Source: Paenibacillus xylanexedens
GTDB lineage: Bacteria > Bacillota > Bacilli > Paenibacillales > Paenibacillaceae
Direction: 5' to 3'
Assembly: GCF_017874615.1 (NCBI RefSeq)
Contig: NZ_JAGIKV010000005.1
Coordinates: 248,001 to 312,000, forward strand
DNA: 64,000 nt
Shown here: piece after piece, positions 8,198-17,676 of the stretch
How positions within the stretch are numbered: the stretch's first letter is position 1
Layout: each line of letters opens with the position of its first letter
Notes under the pieces: generated by a model
The model's database searches: none
Told to the model about the DNA's origin: nothing
The model's input: the letters and a program-made list of their open reading frames with translations, nothing else
Translations under genes and position numbers: made by a program

Positions 8198-9609
8198 CTT
8201 GCATCCTCCTTACCGGCAGGCGCCCATTGCTGTGCGAGATAATCAACAAGTGAGGCCACGGTCTGATATGGGCTTTCCGGCATGGAAGCAGCAGCCATCT
8301 CCGCCAGTGCGGCTCCCATCCCCGTCCCCCATCGATCTTCGATTCCCTGCTCTACTACTGCAAGCAATGACACGAGTTCCAGCGAATCCAGTTGCCCACT
8401 TCGTCCGTACAGTGGAGCGTTACCACCCTCACCAAGTGGAATCGTTGTATTATGGTACGCGTTTAACTCCCGGCAACTATCCAATACGATACGGAGCAAA
8501 TCCTCCCTGTGTTCTTGTCCAATCATCGACATAGCCTGACGCGGGAAGCAATCTTCCTGAGGTATGGACTGTCGAAGTGACTCATACCACTGCCATTCAT
8601 CGGTGACCAACATTTTAATTACACCTGTTAGCTGTACTTTCCACTGCTCACGCTGCTTTATCCGACTGACCTGAAGCATATTGTAGGCCTTCTCCCAACG
8701 TACAATGATCTCGCTGAATTCTCTCGCATATTGATCAAGTGGAGAACCTAGCCATAAGGCAGACTCCTGAAGAAGATCTCGAAGAAAATATCGACTCCAT
8801 CGCATATCAAACAGCAGACCCGATATTAACATTTCATTGGCCTGATCCCCTTCATTCGCCCCACGCAGTGCATGTAACAGTTGTAGCGATACCGCATGTC
8901 CAAAATAATAATTGCGCTCTTCTTGTGTAATCGTCCGGCCTGTCAGAAATTCTTCAATCTGCGTTGTTAACGCCTGGATCAACATGTCTCGGTAACCGTC
9001 AGAGTCCAGCTTCACAGTCGCCCGAATGTCCATGGTTCCATACGTTCGGAGTTCTTCTTTGCGTTTGGCCTGCGCAAGCTCGGGTATGCTTTGGTTACCT
9101 TTCCAGAAGTCATGAAAGGCCCTTTGATCAACCTTTCCCTTATACTTGGAGGGCACGGGATCGTAGACGTGAACATGCTCATCTTCCAAACCATATACGG
9201 CAATCCAATGGTCTACCAGATGCAGTCGGGAACCTTGCTTCACGTGTTTGCGAATGTACTCGGGATTCTGATAATCCTCACAGTAAGGCAGATGATAACT
9301 GGTTCCTGTAGCCAAAAAAAGTCCACCTTCGCCAATATACTGCCTGATCTGCGTCTTGCCTTCCTCGAAGCTGTCCAGCTGTCGCTGACCATACATCTCC
9401 CAGATGGGCTCTACATAATCCAGTTTGTGAAAATAAGGCTTCACCAGTCCGTTATCCCCGCACGAAGGAAGGCTGTACAACCGACTTGCTGCCAGCAGTG
9501 CTAGACTTGTGATGGATCCTTGTCGATGGAGCACTTCATGAATCAGAGGAAAATTGCAGGGATAATAATAAGGAATGTCCAGCACTGGAGCGAATGAAGG
9601 AATGATCAC
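8191..9609 (-). CDS. BtrH-like acyltransferase/cysteine-peptidase-fold protein fused to an acyl-carrier domain
   Basis: 472-aa protein. Residues about 1-175 resemble the BtrH N-terminal domain (papain/C39-like fold): LFLATGTSYHLPY, then HLVDHWIAVYG with the candidate active-site His134, then VHVYDP. A helical middle follows. About 395-465 is an acyl-carrier-like domain with YGRSGQLDSLELVSLL, where Ser409 is the expected phosphopantetheine site. BtrH of butirosin biosynthesis transfers an acyl group from a carrier protein to an amino sugar; here both parts are in one chain. The start is GTG 9609, overlapping the upstream stop (GTGA), with GGAGG upstream. Domain assignment is by motif reading; the acceptor is unknown. 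Confidence 0.7.
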   Translation of the reverse strand: MIIPSFAPVLDIPYYYPCNFPLIHEVLHRQGSITSLALLAASRLYSLPSCGDNGLVKPYFHKLDYVEPIWEMYGQRQLDSFEEGKTQIRQYIGEGGLFLATGTSYHLPYCEDYQNPEYIRKHVKQGSRLHLVDHWIAVYGLEDEHVHVYDPVPSKYKGKVDQRAFHDFWKGNQSIPELAQAKRKEELRTYGTMDIRATVKLDSDGYRDMLIQALTTQIEEFLTGRTITQEERNYYFGHAVSLQLLHALRGANEGDQANEMLISGLLFDMRWSRYFLRDLLQESALWLGSPLDQYAREFSEIIVRWEKAYNMLQVSRIKQREQWKVQLTGVIKMLVTDEWQWYESLRQSIPQEDCFPRQAMSMIGQEHREDLLRIVLDSCRELNAYHNTTIPLGEGGNAPLYGRSGQLDSLELVSLLAVVEQGIEDRWGTGMGAALAEMAAASMPESPYQTVASLVDYLAQQWAPAGKEDARC

Positions 9610-10985
9610 TTTGGGCCTCCTGTTCCCGTTTTGGCTGACGTACTGCCCCAGGATTGGATTAGGTAATGCTCAGACATGTCATCTGTCGCTCGAAATACCC
9701 GATTGGCAATAGGTTTGCCATCCACATCGGTCTCGAAACGGCGGAAACCACGTGTAAACCGGAAGGAGAACCCACTATCACGCGGGACTCGGTAACTACC
9801 TTCATATCGACCTTTACCAGAACGAACAAGCTTCATGCCCATGCCACCATATATCGTTTCCTCCGAGTCTTCTTCGGGAGCTACCTCTGCATGAATGCAG
9901 ACCTCCACATGAGTGGACAATTCAGGAACGACAGTGTAGATGCGTGTAGCAGACAGTTCCCCCACAGTCAGCGTGATGGATGCACTTCCAATACCGACAG
10001 GAACCAACTCTCCACTCGCATGAACCTGAAGTACATTCGGGTCACTCGAAGTATAATTCCCATGCAGCAGACTCTGAACCAATCCACTCTCGTAGTGCAT
10101 TTGTGCATTGATACACACAGTCATTCCACCCTGTAGTCCGATGACATCCCTTCCAAGCAGTTCGAGCGAGGAGGGCTTACCCACGTGGCCGAACATATAC
10201 AGTAACGGGAGGTGAATGCGCGCTCCCCAGTCACCTTCCTGATGACAGGCACCCGGCTGTTCCAGAAATGCCAATTCCTCACCCGATCTGACTCCGCGTT
10301 CAAGTAATTGATGAGCTACCCTTCTGACCTGAGAAGGCAGAAACAGACCTTCCGTATCTCCAATATCCATCCATATTCGAACGGCGGGTACCTCCTCTGG
10401 CAAGCGATACATGTCTTCTTCCAACAGCCCGCTCTCCGATGTTTCGTCCAGCTGCACATCCACATAAAATGGCGACATCATGATCAGTTTTCCGAAAACA
10501 TCCGGATTTCGCATCCCCATGTGCAATGTACAAAGCGCCGCGGCAGATGAACCTAACAGCCCGGTATTCTGATTGTCCGGCAACGTCCGGTAACGATGAT
10601 CAATGATCGGCTTGAGCTCATGAATGATGAAATGCTCATAGGCGATCCCTGAACACCCCACACTCACGGCCTCTCCCTCCGGAGCAATGAAGTGGTAGAA
10701 TTCGTTGTGCGTGACTGGACGAACATGCGTAATGCCGACAATAATCAGTGATTCAATCTGCCCGGAGGAAATAAGACCGTCTGCTGCCTGGTCCATATTC
10801 CATGTTTCATTGCCTGGCCCTGATGGACCAAAAGCCCGCTGCCCCGCATGAACGTACAGAACCGGATAATGCCGAACTGCCTGCTCATGGTAACCGGGCG
10901 GGAGGTACACATAAATGTTGCGGATATTGCCCAGCCGCGACGCCTGAATGCCTTCCAAACATTCAATGACAGAATGGGTACTCAA
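9606..10985 (-). CDS. Fes/enterochelin-esterase-type alpha/beta hydrolase with C-terminal accessory domains
   Basis: 459-aa protein with no signal peptide. Residues 1-270 form an esterase-D/Fes-type alpha/beta hydrolase. The likely triad is Ser147 in LLGSSAAAL (a GxSxA elbow instead of the usual GxSxG), Asp210 in MDIGDTEG, and His248 in GACHQEGDWGAR. About 275-355 looks Ig-like. About 365-450 resembles a carbohydrate-binding or CBM20-like beta domain, ending FRATDDMSEHYLIQSW. The start is TTG 10985, with GAGAGGCGG upstream; a nearby ATG runs into a stop. First gene of a tightly coupled operon; probably hydrolyses or transfers the acyl product of its neighbours. Confidence 0.75.
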   Translation of the reverse strand: MSTHSVIECLEGIQASRLGNIRNIYVYLPPGYHEQAVRHYPVLYVHAGQRAFGPSGPGNETWNMDQAADGLISSGQIESLIIVGITHVRPVTHNEFYHFIAPEGEAVSVGCSGIAYEHFIIHELKPIIDHRYRTLPDNQNTGLLGSSAAALCTLHMGMRNPDVFGKLIMMSPFYVDVQLDETSESGLLEEDMYRLPEEVPAVRIWMDIGDTEGLFLPSQVRRVAHQLLERGVRSGEELAFLEQPGACHQEGDWGARIHLPLLYMFGHVGKPSSLELLGRDVIGLQGGMTVCINAQMHYESGLVQSLLHGNYTSSDPNVLQVHASGELVPVGIGSASITLTVGELSATRIYTVVPELSTHVEVCIHAEVAPEEDSEETIYGGMGMKLVRSGKGRYEGSYRVPRDSGFSFRFTRGFRRFETDVDGKPIANRVFRATDDMSEHYLIQSWGSTSAKTGTGGPK

Positions 10986-11033
10986 CGATCATCAACCGCC
11001 TCTCTTCTCCCAATTCGACTGCATAATACAAAT

Positions 11034-11059
11034 AACCCCGCCTCAGAAGAGACGGGGTT
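11034..11059 (-). other. Leader hairpin upstream of the esterase operon
   Basis: AACCCCG-CCTC-AGAA-GAG-A-CGGGGTT. On the minus strand it reads GGACAACCCCG then the hairpin then ATTTGTATT. The same GGACAACCCCG start appears in the opposite-strand leader hairpin of the CGTase gene (11265 onward). Terminator or attenuator function is inferred. Confidence 0.5.
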
Positions 11060-11185
11060 GTCCTAGAAAACACGTAAGTGTCCCGGGATACATAGCCCTT
11101 ATATTGTGAATCTGCGAATAGTTTAAATCCCCGGACGTGCTTTTGTAAACATAAAAATAGAAAATAAATGCTCCCAAAAAAGTTA

Positions 11186-11214
11186 TTGACATAAGATCCA
11201 ATATTTCTTACGAT
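11186..11214 (+). promoter_or_regulatory. Sigma-A-type promoter of the CGTase gene
   Basis: TTGACA (11186-11191), 17-bp spacer, TACGAT (11209-11214). A loose inverted motif GATAACGTTGTG overlaps the -10 and faintly resembles the CAAACGTTTG operators near 19 kb. Confidence 0.7.
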
Positions 11215-11266
11215 AACGTTGTGATCATAACTCGAGGGCCATGCTTTTAAACCTGAGCGGTTTAGG

Positions 11267-11304
11267 ACAACCCCGGTAACTCCCGAAGGAGATGCCGGGG
11301 TTGT
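11267..11304 (+). other. Long leader hairpin of the CGTase transcript
   Basis: ACAACCCCGG pairs with CCGGGGTTGT, enclosing a second perfect stem CTCC-CGAA-GGAG. A small AAACC/GGTTT hairpin lies just before it (11249-11263). No T-run follows, so it is not a classical terminator; an RNA-stability or regulatory role is possible. Confidence 0.6.
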
Positions 11305-11357
11305 TGGCGTGTCAAAAGGAGGGAAGTCTTCAATCCACTGCGTAACACTTCGCTGTA

Positions 11358-11373
11358 TTGAAAGCGCTATTAT
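11358..11373 (+). promoter_or_regulatory. cre-like catabolite-repression site
   Basis: TTGAAAGCGCTATTAT fits the CcpA cre consensus WTGNAARCGNWWNCAW except for one position. It lies in the leader between the promoter and the CGTase start, a typical roadblock position. Confidence 0.5.
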
Positions 11374-11432
11374 TCAAGAGCCGGGTTGGTTGTTTATCTA
11401 AACTACTACATTCACGAGAAGGGTGGATTACT

Positions 11433-13589
11433 ATGTTTCAAATGGCCAAACGTGTACTCCTCAGCACAACACTGACACTCAGTTTACTTGCAGGGGGCGC
11501 ACTTCCCTATCTGCCTGCTTCAGCGATCTATGCCGATGCGGATACCGCGGTTACCAACAAGCAGAACTTTAGTACAGACGTCATCTATCAGATCTTTACG
11601 GACCGCTTCCTGGACGGAAATCCTTCCAACAATCCTACCGGAGCTGCCTACGATGCCACTTGTAGTAACCTGAAGTTGTATTGCGGAGGCGACTGGCAGG
11701 GTTTGATCAACAAAATCAACGATAACTATTTTAGCGATCTGGGCGTTACGGCACTGTGGATCTCCCAACCGGTCGAAAATATCTTCGCTACCATCAACTA
11801 CGGCGGCGTGATCAACACAGCGTATCATGGTTACTGGGCACGTGATTTCAAGAAGACCAATCCGTATTTCGGAACGATGGCTGACTTTCAAAATCTGATT
11901 ACGACTGCTCATGCCAAAGGCATCAAGATCGTAATTGACTTTGCACCGAACCACACGTCTCCTGCCATGGAAACCGATACGTCCTTTGCTGAGAATGGCA
12001 AGTTATATGATAATGGTAATCTTGTTGGCGGATACACCAATGATACAAATGGATATTTCCATCACAACGGCGGCTCCGATTTTTCCTCCCTGGAGAATGG
12101 TATCTACAAAAACCTCTATGACCTCGCTGACCTGAATCACAATAACAGTACCATTGATCAATATTTCAAAGATGCAATCAAGCTATGGCTTGATATGGGC
12201 GTGGATGGTATTCGCGTTGATGCGGTGAAACATATGCCTCTCGGCTGGCAAAAGAGCTGGATGTCCTCCATCTATGCACATAAACCCGTATTCACTTTCG
12301 GTGAATGGTTCCTGGGATCTGCTGCATCCGATGCGGATAACACGGAATTTGCCAATGAATCTGGAATGAGCCTACTCGATTTCCGCTTTAACTCTGCCGT
12401 ACGTGATGTCTTCCGGGATAACACATCCAACATGTATGCCCTCGATTCAATGATTACAGGCACAGCCGCAGATTACAATCAGGTGAATGACCAAGTCACG
12501 TTCATCGACAACCATGATATGGATCGGTTCAAAACAAGTGCCGTCAACAACCGTCGTCTGGAACAAGCGCTGGCTTTCACGCTGACTTCACGCGGCGTAC
12601 CTGCCATCTATTATGGTACCGAGCAGTATCTGACTGGAAACGGAGACCCTGATAATCGAGCCAAAATGCCTTCCTTCTCCAAAACAACCACTGCTTTTAA
12701 CGTGATCAGCAAGCTGGCCCCTCTGCGCAAATCCAATCCGGCGATTGCCTATGGCTCCACTCAGCAACGCTGGATTAATAATGATGTGTACGTTTATGAA
12801 CGCAAATTTGGCAAAAGTGTAGCTGTTGTTGCGGTGAACCGTAATCTCTCCACACCAGCAAGCATTGCGAATCTAAGCACTTCACTGCCAACAGGCAACT
12901 ACACCGATGTATTGGGCGGTGCACTGAACGGTAATAACATCACTTCTACCAATGGCAACGTCTCTTCCTTCACACTGGCGGCCGGAGCAACCGCGGTATG
13001 GCAGTATACAACGAGCGAAACAACACCAACGATCGGACATGTAGGTCCGGTGATGGGCAAACCGGGTAATGTCGTTACCATTAGCGGACGTGGATTCGGC
13101 TCCACCAAAGGCAACGTATACTTCGGTACAACAGCCGTTACTGGTGCCGGTATCACATCCTGGGAAGATACGCAGATCAAAGTAACGATTCCAGCTGTTG
13201 CCGCAGGCAATTATGCTGTGAAAGTAGCTGCGAATGGCGTTAACAGCAATGCGTATAACAACTTTACCATCCTTACGGGTGATCAGGTCACTGTACGATT
13301 CGTCATTAATAATGCTTCCACCACACTGGGTCAGAACATCTATCTGACAGGTAACGTGGCAGAACTGGGCAACTGGAGTACGGGCACAACAGCTATCGGC
13401 CCTGCTTTCAATCAGGTTATCCATGCCTACCCAACTTGGTACTATGATGTGAGTGTGCCAGCCGGGAAACAACTGGAGTTCAAATTCTTCAAGAAAAATG
13501 GGGCAACCATTACGTGGGAAGGTGGTACCAACCACACGTTCACCACACCAACCAGCGGTACAGGCACAGTCAATGTAAACTGGCAATAG
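11433..13589 (+). CDS. Cyclodextrin glucanotransferase, secreted (GH13_2)
   Basis: 718-aa secreted CGTase that cyclises starch into cyclodextrins. ATG 11433 has AAGGGTGG upstream; longer in-frame starts lack a ribosome site and would spoil the signal peptide (residues 1 to about 31, ending LPASA). Domain A/B carries the family disulfide pair Cys77/Cys84, nucleophile Asp263 in GIRVDAVKH, acid/base Glu291 in FTFGEWFLG, Asp362 in [10 protein letters not shown], and the central cyclisation Tyr229 in [11 protein letters not shown]. Domain C follows. Domain D is an IPT/TIG domain (from about [13 protein letters not shown]), and domain E is a CBM20 starch-binding domain ending [10 protein letters not shown]. 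All five CGTase domains are present at the usual length. Product is exported to feed the nearby ABC importer. Confidence 0.97.
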   Translation: MFQMAKRVLLSTTLTLSLLAGGALPYLPASAIYADADTAVTNKQNFSTDVIYQIFTDRFLDGNPSNNPTGAAYDATCSNLKLYCGGDWQGLINKINDNYFSDLGVTALWISQPVENIFATINYGGVINTAYHGYWARDFKKTNPYFGTMADFQNLITTAHAKGIKIVIDFAPNHTSPAMETDTSFAENGKLYDNGNLVGGYTNDTNGYFHHNGGSDFSSLENGIYKNLYDLADLNHNNSTIDQYFKDAIKLWLDMGVDGIRVDAVKHMPLGWQKSWMSSIYAHKPVFTFGEWFLGSAASDADNTEFANESGMSLLDFRFNSAVRDVFRDNTSNMYALDSMITGTAADYNQVNDQVTFIDNHDMDRFKTSAVNNRRLEQALAFTLTSRGVPAIYYGTEQYLTGNGDPDNRAKMPSFSKTTTAFNVISKLAPLRKSNPAIAYGSTQQRWINNDVYVYERKFGKSVAVVAVNRNLSTPASIANLSTSLPTGNYTDVLGGALNGNNITSTNGNVSSFTLAAGATAVWQYTTSETTPTIGHVGPVMGKPGNVVTISGRGFGSTKGNVYFGTTAVTGAGITSWEDTQIKVTIPAVAAGNYAVKVAANGVNSNAYNNFTILTGDQVTVRFVINNASTTLGQNIYLTGNVAELGNWSTGTTAIGPAFNQVIHAYPTWYYDVSVPAGKQLEFKFFKKNGATITWEGGTNHTFTTPTSGTGTVNVNWQ

Positions 13590-13608
13590 GATAATCAGTC
13601 CACAAGCT

Positions 13609-13648
13609 AACCCGGAGTTACGCTAACGCAGCGTATGCTCCGGGTTTT
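13609..13648 (+). terminator. Terminator of the CGTase gene
   Basis: AACCCGGAG pairs with CTCCGGGTT, with an inner CG-rich loop stem and a short T-run. It lies 20 bp after the stop codon. Confidence 0.8.
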
Positions 13649-13745
13649 GCTGTACCTAGCGAGGTTGCTTAGATTGCTTCTATCCTCTCTCTGTTGAATG
13701 TGTACATGTGGGTTCAATTCATATCAAATTGATGTATCATACATG

Positions 13746-15032
13746 TCATTGATAGGTTCGGATCGACTTCAATGTTGTAGCGGCCAGAATACCTGTCGCC
13801 AGCAGTAATATGCCCACGCCTTGCAGCACAGAAGCTGCCCCCCACTGATCAGCCAATACGGACACAACAGTCAATCCCATAATAGGCGCTGTACTGGTGA
13901 TTGTTCCAACCACACCATAGACCCTTCCTTGCAGCTCGTCCGGAACGGCTGTCCTCAGCATAATCTGGGTGAGCATCGTACAGCACGCGAACATCGCACC
14001 TCCGCCCACGATGACCGGCAACGCCATGATTGGAGAGGATACATTCGCCAAAAAAATATAAATCGGCCCCAACACAATCAGACCGATAAACACCCATCTC
14101 CCTCTTCGCTTCAATCGTTTTCCCGAAGCAATCAGCAGCGCAGAGCCAATCATGTATCCCAGCGGAATACAGGTCTCAATTAATCCAAACTGTACCGGAT
14201 TCGCCTCCCATACCTTGACCGCCATCACTTGAACCAGCATCATGGCCGACATGAAAAACAAAATCAGCACCGGATTGAGCAATACGATGGATCGGATCAA
14301 AGGATTCCGATAGATGTAGCCAAACGAACTACGCCACTCCTGAGCAAACGTGGTCTGCTGACTAACAGATCGCTGTACCTCAGGAAAGCGGCCCGCAATC
14401 AGCACACAGACTGCGGACAACAGGAAGGTTGCCCCTGTAATTAATATGGCAACGAATCCGCCAAATGCAGCAACAGCAACCCCAGCTGCTGCTAGTCCAC
14501 TGATTCGGGCAAGATTATCCACCATATGAATGGTTCCGGTCGCTTGTTGAATATGTTCTCTGCCCACCATACTTGCTACAGAGGCGTGGAATGCAGGTGC
14601 CTGGAACAGACTTGAAAACATGGAGAGTGAAAGCAACAGCAGCACCACTGGGAACGACGCTTGCCAACCGAACAGGCTAATCGCAATCAGCACAGCCATT
14701 ACGCCCCGAAATACATCCGAGGCCAGCATCAGCTTCCTACGATCCAATCGGTCTGCAACCGTACCCGCCACCGATCCAAATAGAAAGCTGACGGCCATAT
14801 TGCAGATCTGTACGGCTGCCATGCTCTTTGCACTGCCTGTGGTCTGTAACACCCACAGACTGATCGCAATCCCATTGAAGCAATCCCCAAAGACCGAGAT
14901 GCCGTAGCCGCACAAAATCCTGCGAAAGGTAACATTACTCCAAAGTGTTGGGGGAGCTTTAGTATTATGCAATACAGCTTGTCCATCTTGGTATCCCATT
15001 ATCTCGGGCTCACTGGACGGGTTCATGCCCAT
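13746..15032 (-). CDS. MFS transporter, DHA3/macrolide-efflux-like
   Basis: 428-aa integral membrane protein with about 12 hydrophobic segments. The MFS loop motif between TM2 and TM3 is visible as GTVADRLDRRKLM, and the second-half counterpart is degenerate (VPDELQGRVYGV). The pattern fits the DHA3 drug-efflux group (MefA-like). The start is ATG 15032 with GGGAGG 9 nt upstream. It lies at the downstream side of the maltodextrin transport genes but is separated by about 200 bp, so it is probably an independent unit. The substrate is unknown; sugar or siderophore export cannot be excluded. Confidence 0.8.
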   Translation of the reverse strand: MGMNPSSEPEIMGYQDGQAVLHNTKAPPTLWSNVTFRRILCGYGISVFGDCFNGIAISLWVLQTTGSAKSMAAVQICNMAVSFLFGSVAGTVADRLDRRKLMLASDVFRGVMAVLIAISLFGWQASFPVVLLLLSLSMFSSLFQAPAFHASVASMVGREHIQQATGTIHMVDNLARISGLAAAGVAVAAFGGFVAILITGATFLLSAVCVLIAGRFPEVQRSVSQQTTFAQEWRSSFGYIYRNPLIRSIVLLNPVLILFFMSAMMLVQVMAVKVWEANPVQFGLIETCIPLGYMIGSALLIASGKRLKRRGRWVFIGLIVLGPIYIFLANVSSPIMALPVIVGGGAMFACCTMLTQIMLRTAVPDELQGRVYGVVGTITSTAPIMGLTVVSVLADQWGAASVLQGVGILLLATGILAATTLKSIRTYQ

Positions 15033-15230
15033 ACATCACGTTCCTCCCTAATCATGATTCGAGCCCATGCAGAATCAAGCACTTCCATAGCTCTGTCAGT
15101 CGACAAAGACATGACAATACGGAAGTGCCTGAGTTAAGTGAGTGTTACGCTATCGAGACTAATCATGCCGTCGTTAGCTTAGCTGATGATATTGTCTCTA
15201 GACCTATAATGTTTCTTGCTGAGTCTGCGT

Positions 15231-16067
15231 TTACCCTTTCGAAGCTCCTGCCGTCAGACCCTGAACCAGGAATCGTTGCAGGAAAACAAACAGCAGGGTA
15301 ATTGGAATAGCAATCAAAACCGCCCCCGCAGCAAACATCGTAAAATTACTGTCCTGATAACGGTTGACCAGATCCCACATACCCACCGCAAGCGTCCAGT
15401 TCTCTTTCGTCCGCAGCACCAGCCGGGCGAAGATAAAGTCCATCCACGCACCGGTGAAACTGGTTAGTGCCACATAAGTCAGCATTGGCTTGGATAAAGG
15501 CAGGATGATGCTGGTGAATACCCGCAGGTGACTCGCACCATCCATGCGGGCTGCTTCGTCCAGGCTGCGCGGGATGGTGTCAAAGAAACCTTTGACGATA
15601 AATCCGCCCAGTACCGCCCCTGATGAATAGACCAGGATGAGTGCAGTGTGGGTGTCGAGCAATTTAATTTGCAGCAAAATGATATAGATTGCAATCATGC
15701 TCATGAAACTCGGAAACATGCCAAGGATCAGCATGGTGGAGAGAATGGTTTTACGTCCACGGAAGCGGAAGCGGGATAAGGCATACATCCCAAGTGTCAC
15801 CATCAACGTGGAAAAGATCATCGTGAAAAAGGCAATTTTCAGCGTATTCATATACCATCTGCCGTACATAAAGGACGGGTTATTGAACAGCTCACCATAA
15901 TGGGTAAGCGTGAATGCTTCCGGCCATAACCGTTCACTGAACAATGCCGCGCCGGGTCTCAAGGAAGAGAGAAAGATCCAGAGTACCGGGTAGATGGAGA
16001 CAACGGCGATGATCAGCAACAGCACATAACTCAGGGCCAAACGCAGCGGATTATTACGTGTCTTCAT
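15231..16067 (-). CDS. Maltodextrin/cyclodextrin ABC transporter permease (MalG-like)
   Basis: 278-aa inner-membrane permease with six predicted TM segments. The EAA loop is DEAARMDGASHLRVFTSIILP, the coupling site for the ATPase. It overlaps the malF-like stop by 4 bp and is the last gene of the lipoprotein-MalF-MalG operon. No ATPase gene is present in the locus, as is usual where a shared MsmX/MalK energises several sugar importers. Confidence 0.92.
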   Translation of the reverse strand: MKTRNNPLRLALSYVLLLIIAVVSIYPVLWIFLSSLRPGAALFSERLWPEAFTLTHYGELFNNPSFMYGRWYMNTLKIAFFTMIFSTLMVTLGMYALSRFRFRGRKTILSTMLILGMFPSFMSMIAIYIILLQIKLLDTHTALILVYSSGAVLGGFIVKGFFDTIPRSLDEAARMDGASHLRVFTSIILPLSKPMLTYVALTSFTGAWMDFIFARLVLRTKENWTLAVGMWDLVNRYQDSNFTMFAAGAVLIAIPITLLFVFLQRFLVQGLTAGASKG

Positions 16068-17419
16068 TGAATCATGTCCTCCTCCTTGAATGATTTGGAG
16101 CGGCGGAAGTTCCAGATAGAGAATGAAGCGATAATGAGGAAGATGATGATACCTACCGCTGAAGCCATGTTGAATTTGTTATTGTCGAGTGTGAGCTTGT
16201 AGAGCCAGGTGACCAGCAAGTCCGTTGCCCCTGCGTACTGGTAGTCTCCCCGCAATGGATTTCCGTTGGTCAGCAGGAAGATGACATTGAAGTTGTTGAA
16301 GTTTCCGGCGAACTGCATGATGAGTACCGGGGTTGTGGCAAAAAGAATGAATGGCATCGTAATGATCCGGAATTTTTGAAACGCGGATGCTCCGTCCACT
16401 TCGGCAGCCTCGTAGAGATCACGAGGGATGGCCGTCAATACACCCAGAATCAGCACCATACTGACCGGAATACCAATCCACATGTTGACGACAATGACGG
16501 TGACCTTAGCCCAGAACGGATCTGTCAGCCAGGGTAATCCCTCCAGCCCAAATGCTCTCATGTACGTATTGATTGGACCAAACTGACCATTGAACAAATT
16601 ACGCATGAGCAGCAAGGAGATGATCTGCGGGATGGCATAAGGCAAAATAAAGATCGTCCGCCACAGCTTTTTGAAGCGTATGCCCCGCTGTTCAATCAAC
16701 AGTGCCACAAGTACGCCGCCAAAATAGGTGGTGACTGTAGCCAGGATGGCCCAGATGACCGTCCAAGTGAGCACGCCATAGAATGTCTGACTCCAGGATT
16801 TCAGCTGGATCAGATCGCTGAATGTCTTGAAACCTACCCAGTCCACGAGTTTGGCTGGCGGAATATGATCCGGGGCTGAATAGTTGGTAAACGCGATCGT
16901 GATCGTAAACAGGATGGGCATAACGGTGAAGAAAAGAATGCCCAGTGCCGGGATGGACAGGAACAGATACGGAAAGTTTTTGTCCATCATGTTCCGAAGC
17001 GATGCCGCTGCACCCAAGGTCTGCTTGCCTTCTTCCCTCGCAAGTCCCGTGACGTACGCATCCCGAATGTTCAGGATGTAGATCAGAATAAACACAAAAA
17101 ACACCAGCAGTACGATAATGCCATCAAGCAGCAAAAAGATAGAATGGTCTCCCCTTTGAAGTACGGTGGACCCATTCACTTTGACAAAACGCTGTGTATT
17201 TTCCCCCAGTGTCCATATGCCCCATACGGCCTGTGACAGGCGAGGAAGCAGGTACGCAAGCCCTGCTCCCTCCAGTAACAGTAGACAAATTCCCTTAATC
17301 CATTGTCGATTGTACAGCTGTCCAAGACCTTGCAGTATGATGGAACATATGGCCGCTGTCATCCGGTGCTGTCTTTCCCTGTTCGGTCCAACAGGCACCG
17401 GGACATGCTGCTGTTGCAT
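16064..17419 (-). CDS. Maltodextrin/cyclodextrin ABC transporter permease (MalF-like)
   Basis: 451-aa permease, longer than MalG because of an N-terminal extension. Residues about 20-60 hold extra hydrophobic segments with the GLGQLYNRQWIKG pattern seen in Gram-positive MalF proteins. The main permease domain has the EAA loop YEAAEVDGASAFQKFRIITMP and closes with a cytosolic RRSKSFKEEDMIQ tail. A family-1 palindromic repeat (17452-17638) separates it from the lipoprotein gene, so its expression relative to the binding protein may be modulated by that RNA structure. Confidence 0.92.
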   Translation of the reverse strand: MQQQHVPVPVGPNRERQHRMTAAICSIILQGLGQLYNRQWIKGICLLLLEGAGLAYLLPRLSQAVWGIWTLGENTQRFVKVNGSTVLQRGDHSIFLLLDGIIVLLVFFVFILIYILNIRDAYVTGLAREEGKQTLGAAASLRNMMDKNFPYLFLSIPALGILFFTVMPILFTITIAFTNYSAPDHIPPAKLVDWVGFKTFSDLIQLKSWSQTFYGVLTWTVIWAILATVTTYFGGVLVALLIEQRGIRFKKLWRTIFILPYAIPQIISLLLMRNLFNGQFGPINTYMRAFGLEGLPWLTDPFWAKVTVIVVNMWIGIPVSMVLILGVLTAIPRDLYEAAEVDGASAFQKFRIITMPFILFATTPVLIMQFAGNFNNFNVIFLLTNGNPLRGDYQYAGATDLLVTWLYKLTLDNNKFNMASAVGIIIFLIIASFSIWNFRRSKSFKEEDMIQ

Positions 17420-17451
17420 TCGCTCTCTCCTCCCCGCCTATTGCTAACCTG

Positions 17452-17638
17452 TATATATTGAACAAAAGTGTACTTACACTGACCACTTCGATGACAGAAC
17501 AAGCTTCCGATCGCTGTTATCCCCAGATTTTTTTGATTCATTTATATATGGTAAATCCGGGGATAAAGGCGAACGCTTGCGCTTCTTCAGCTTCCTTCTG
17601 TCCTCTCCGTTTTTGTGTAAATATGAAGTTCAATTTAT
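17452..17638 (-). repeat. Palindromic dispersed repeat, family 1, copy 2
   Basis: 187 bp. Its reverse complement matches copy 3 almost base for base over about 120 bp of core: the GCGCAAGCGTTCGCC segment, the ATCCCCGGATTTACCATAT arm, and CAGCGATCGGAAG. Terminal repeats are TATATATTGAAC and GTTCAATTTAT. It sits inside the ABC-importer operon, between the lipoprotein and MalF genes. Confidence 0.9.
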
Positions 17639-17676
17639 CCAGCTCTTATGCAAATCTTCGAATTCGTCGTTCGTCC

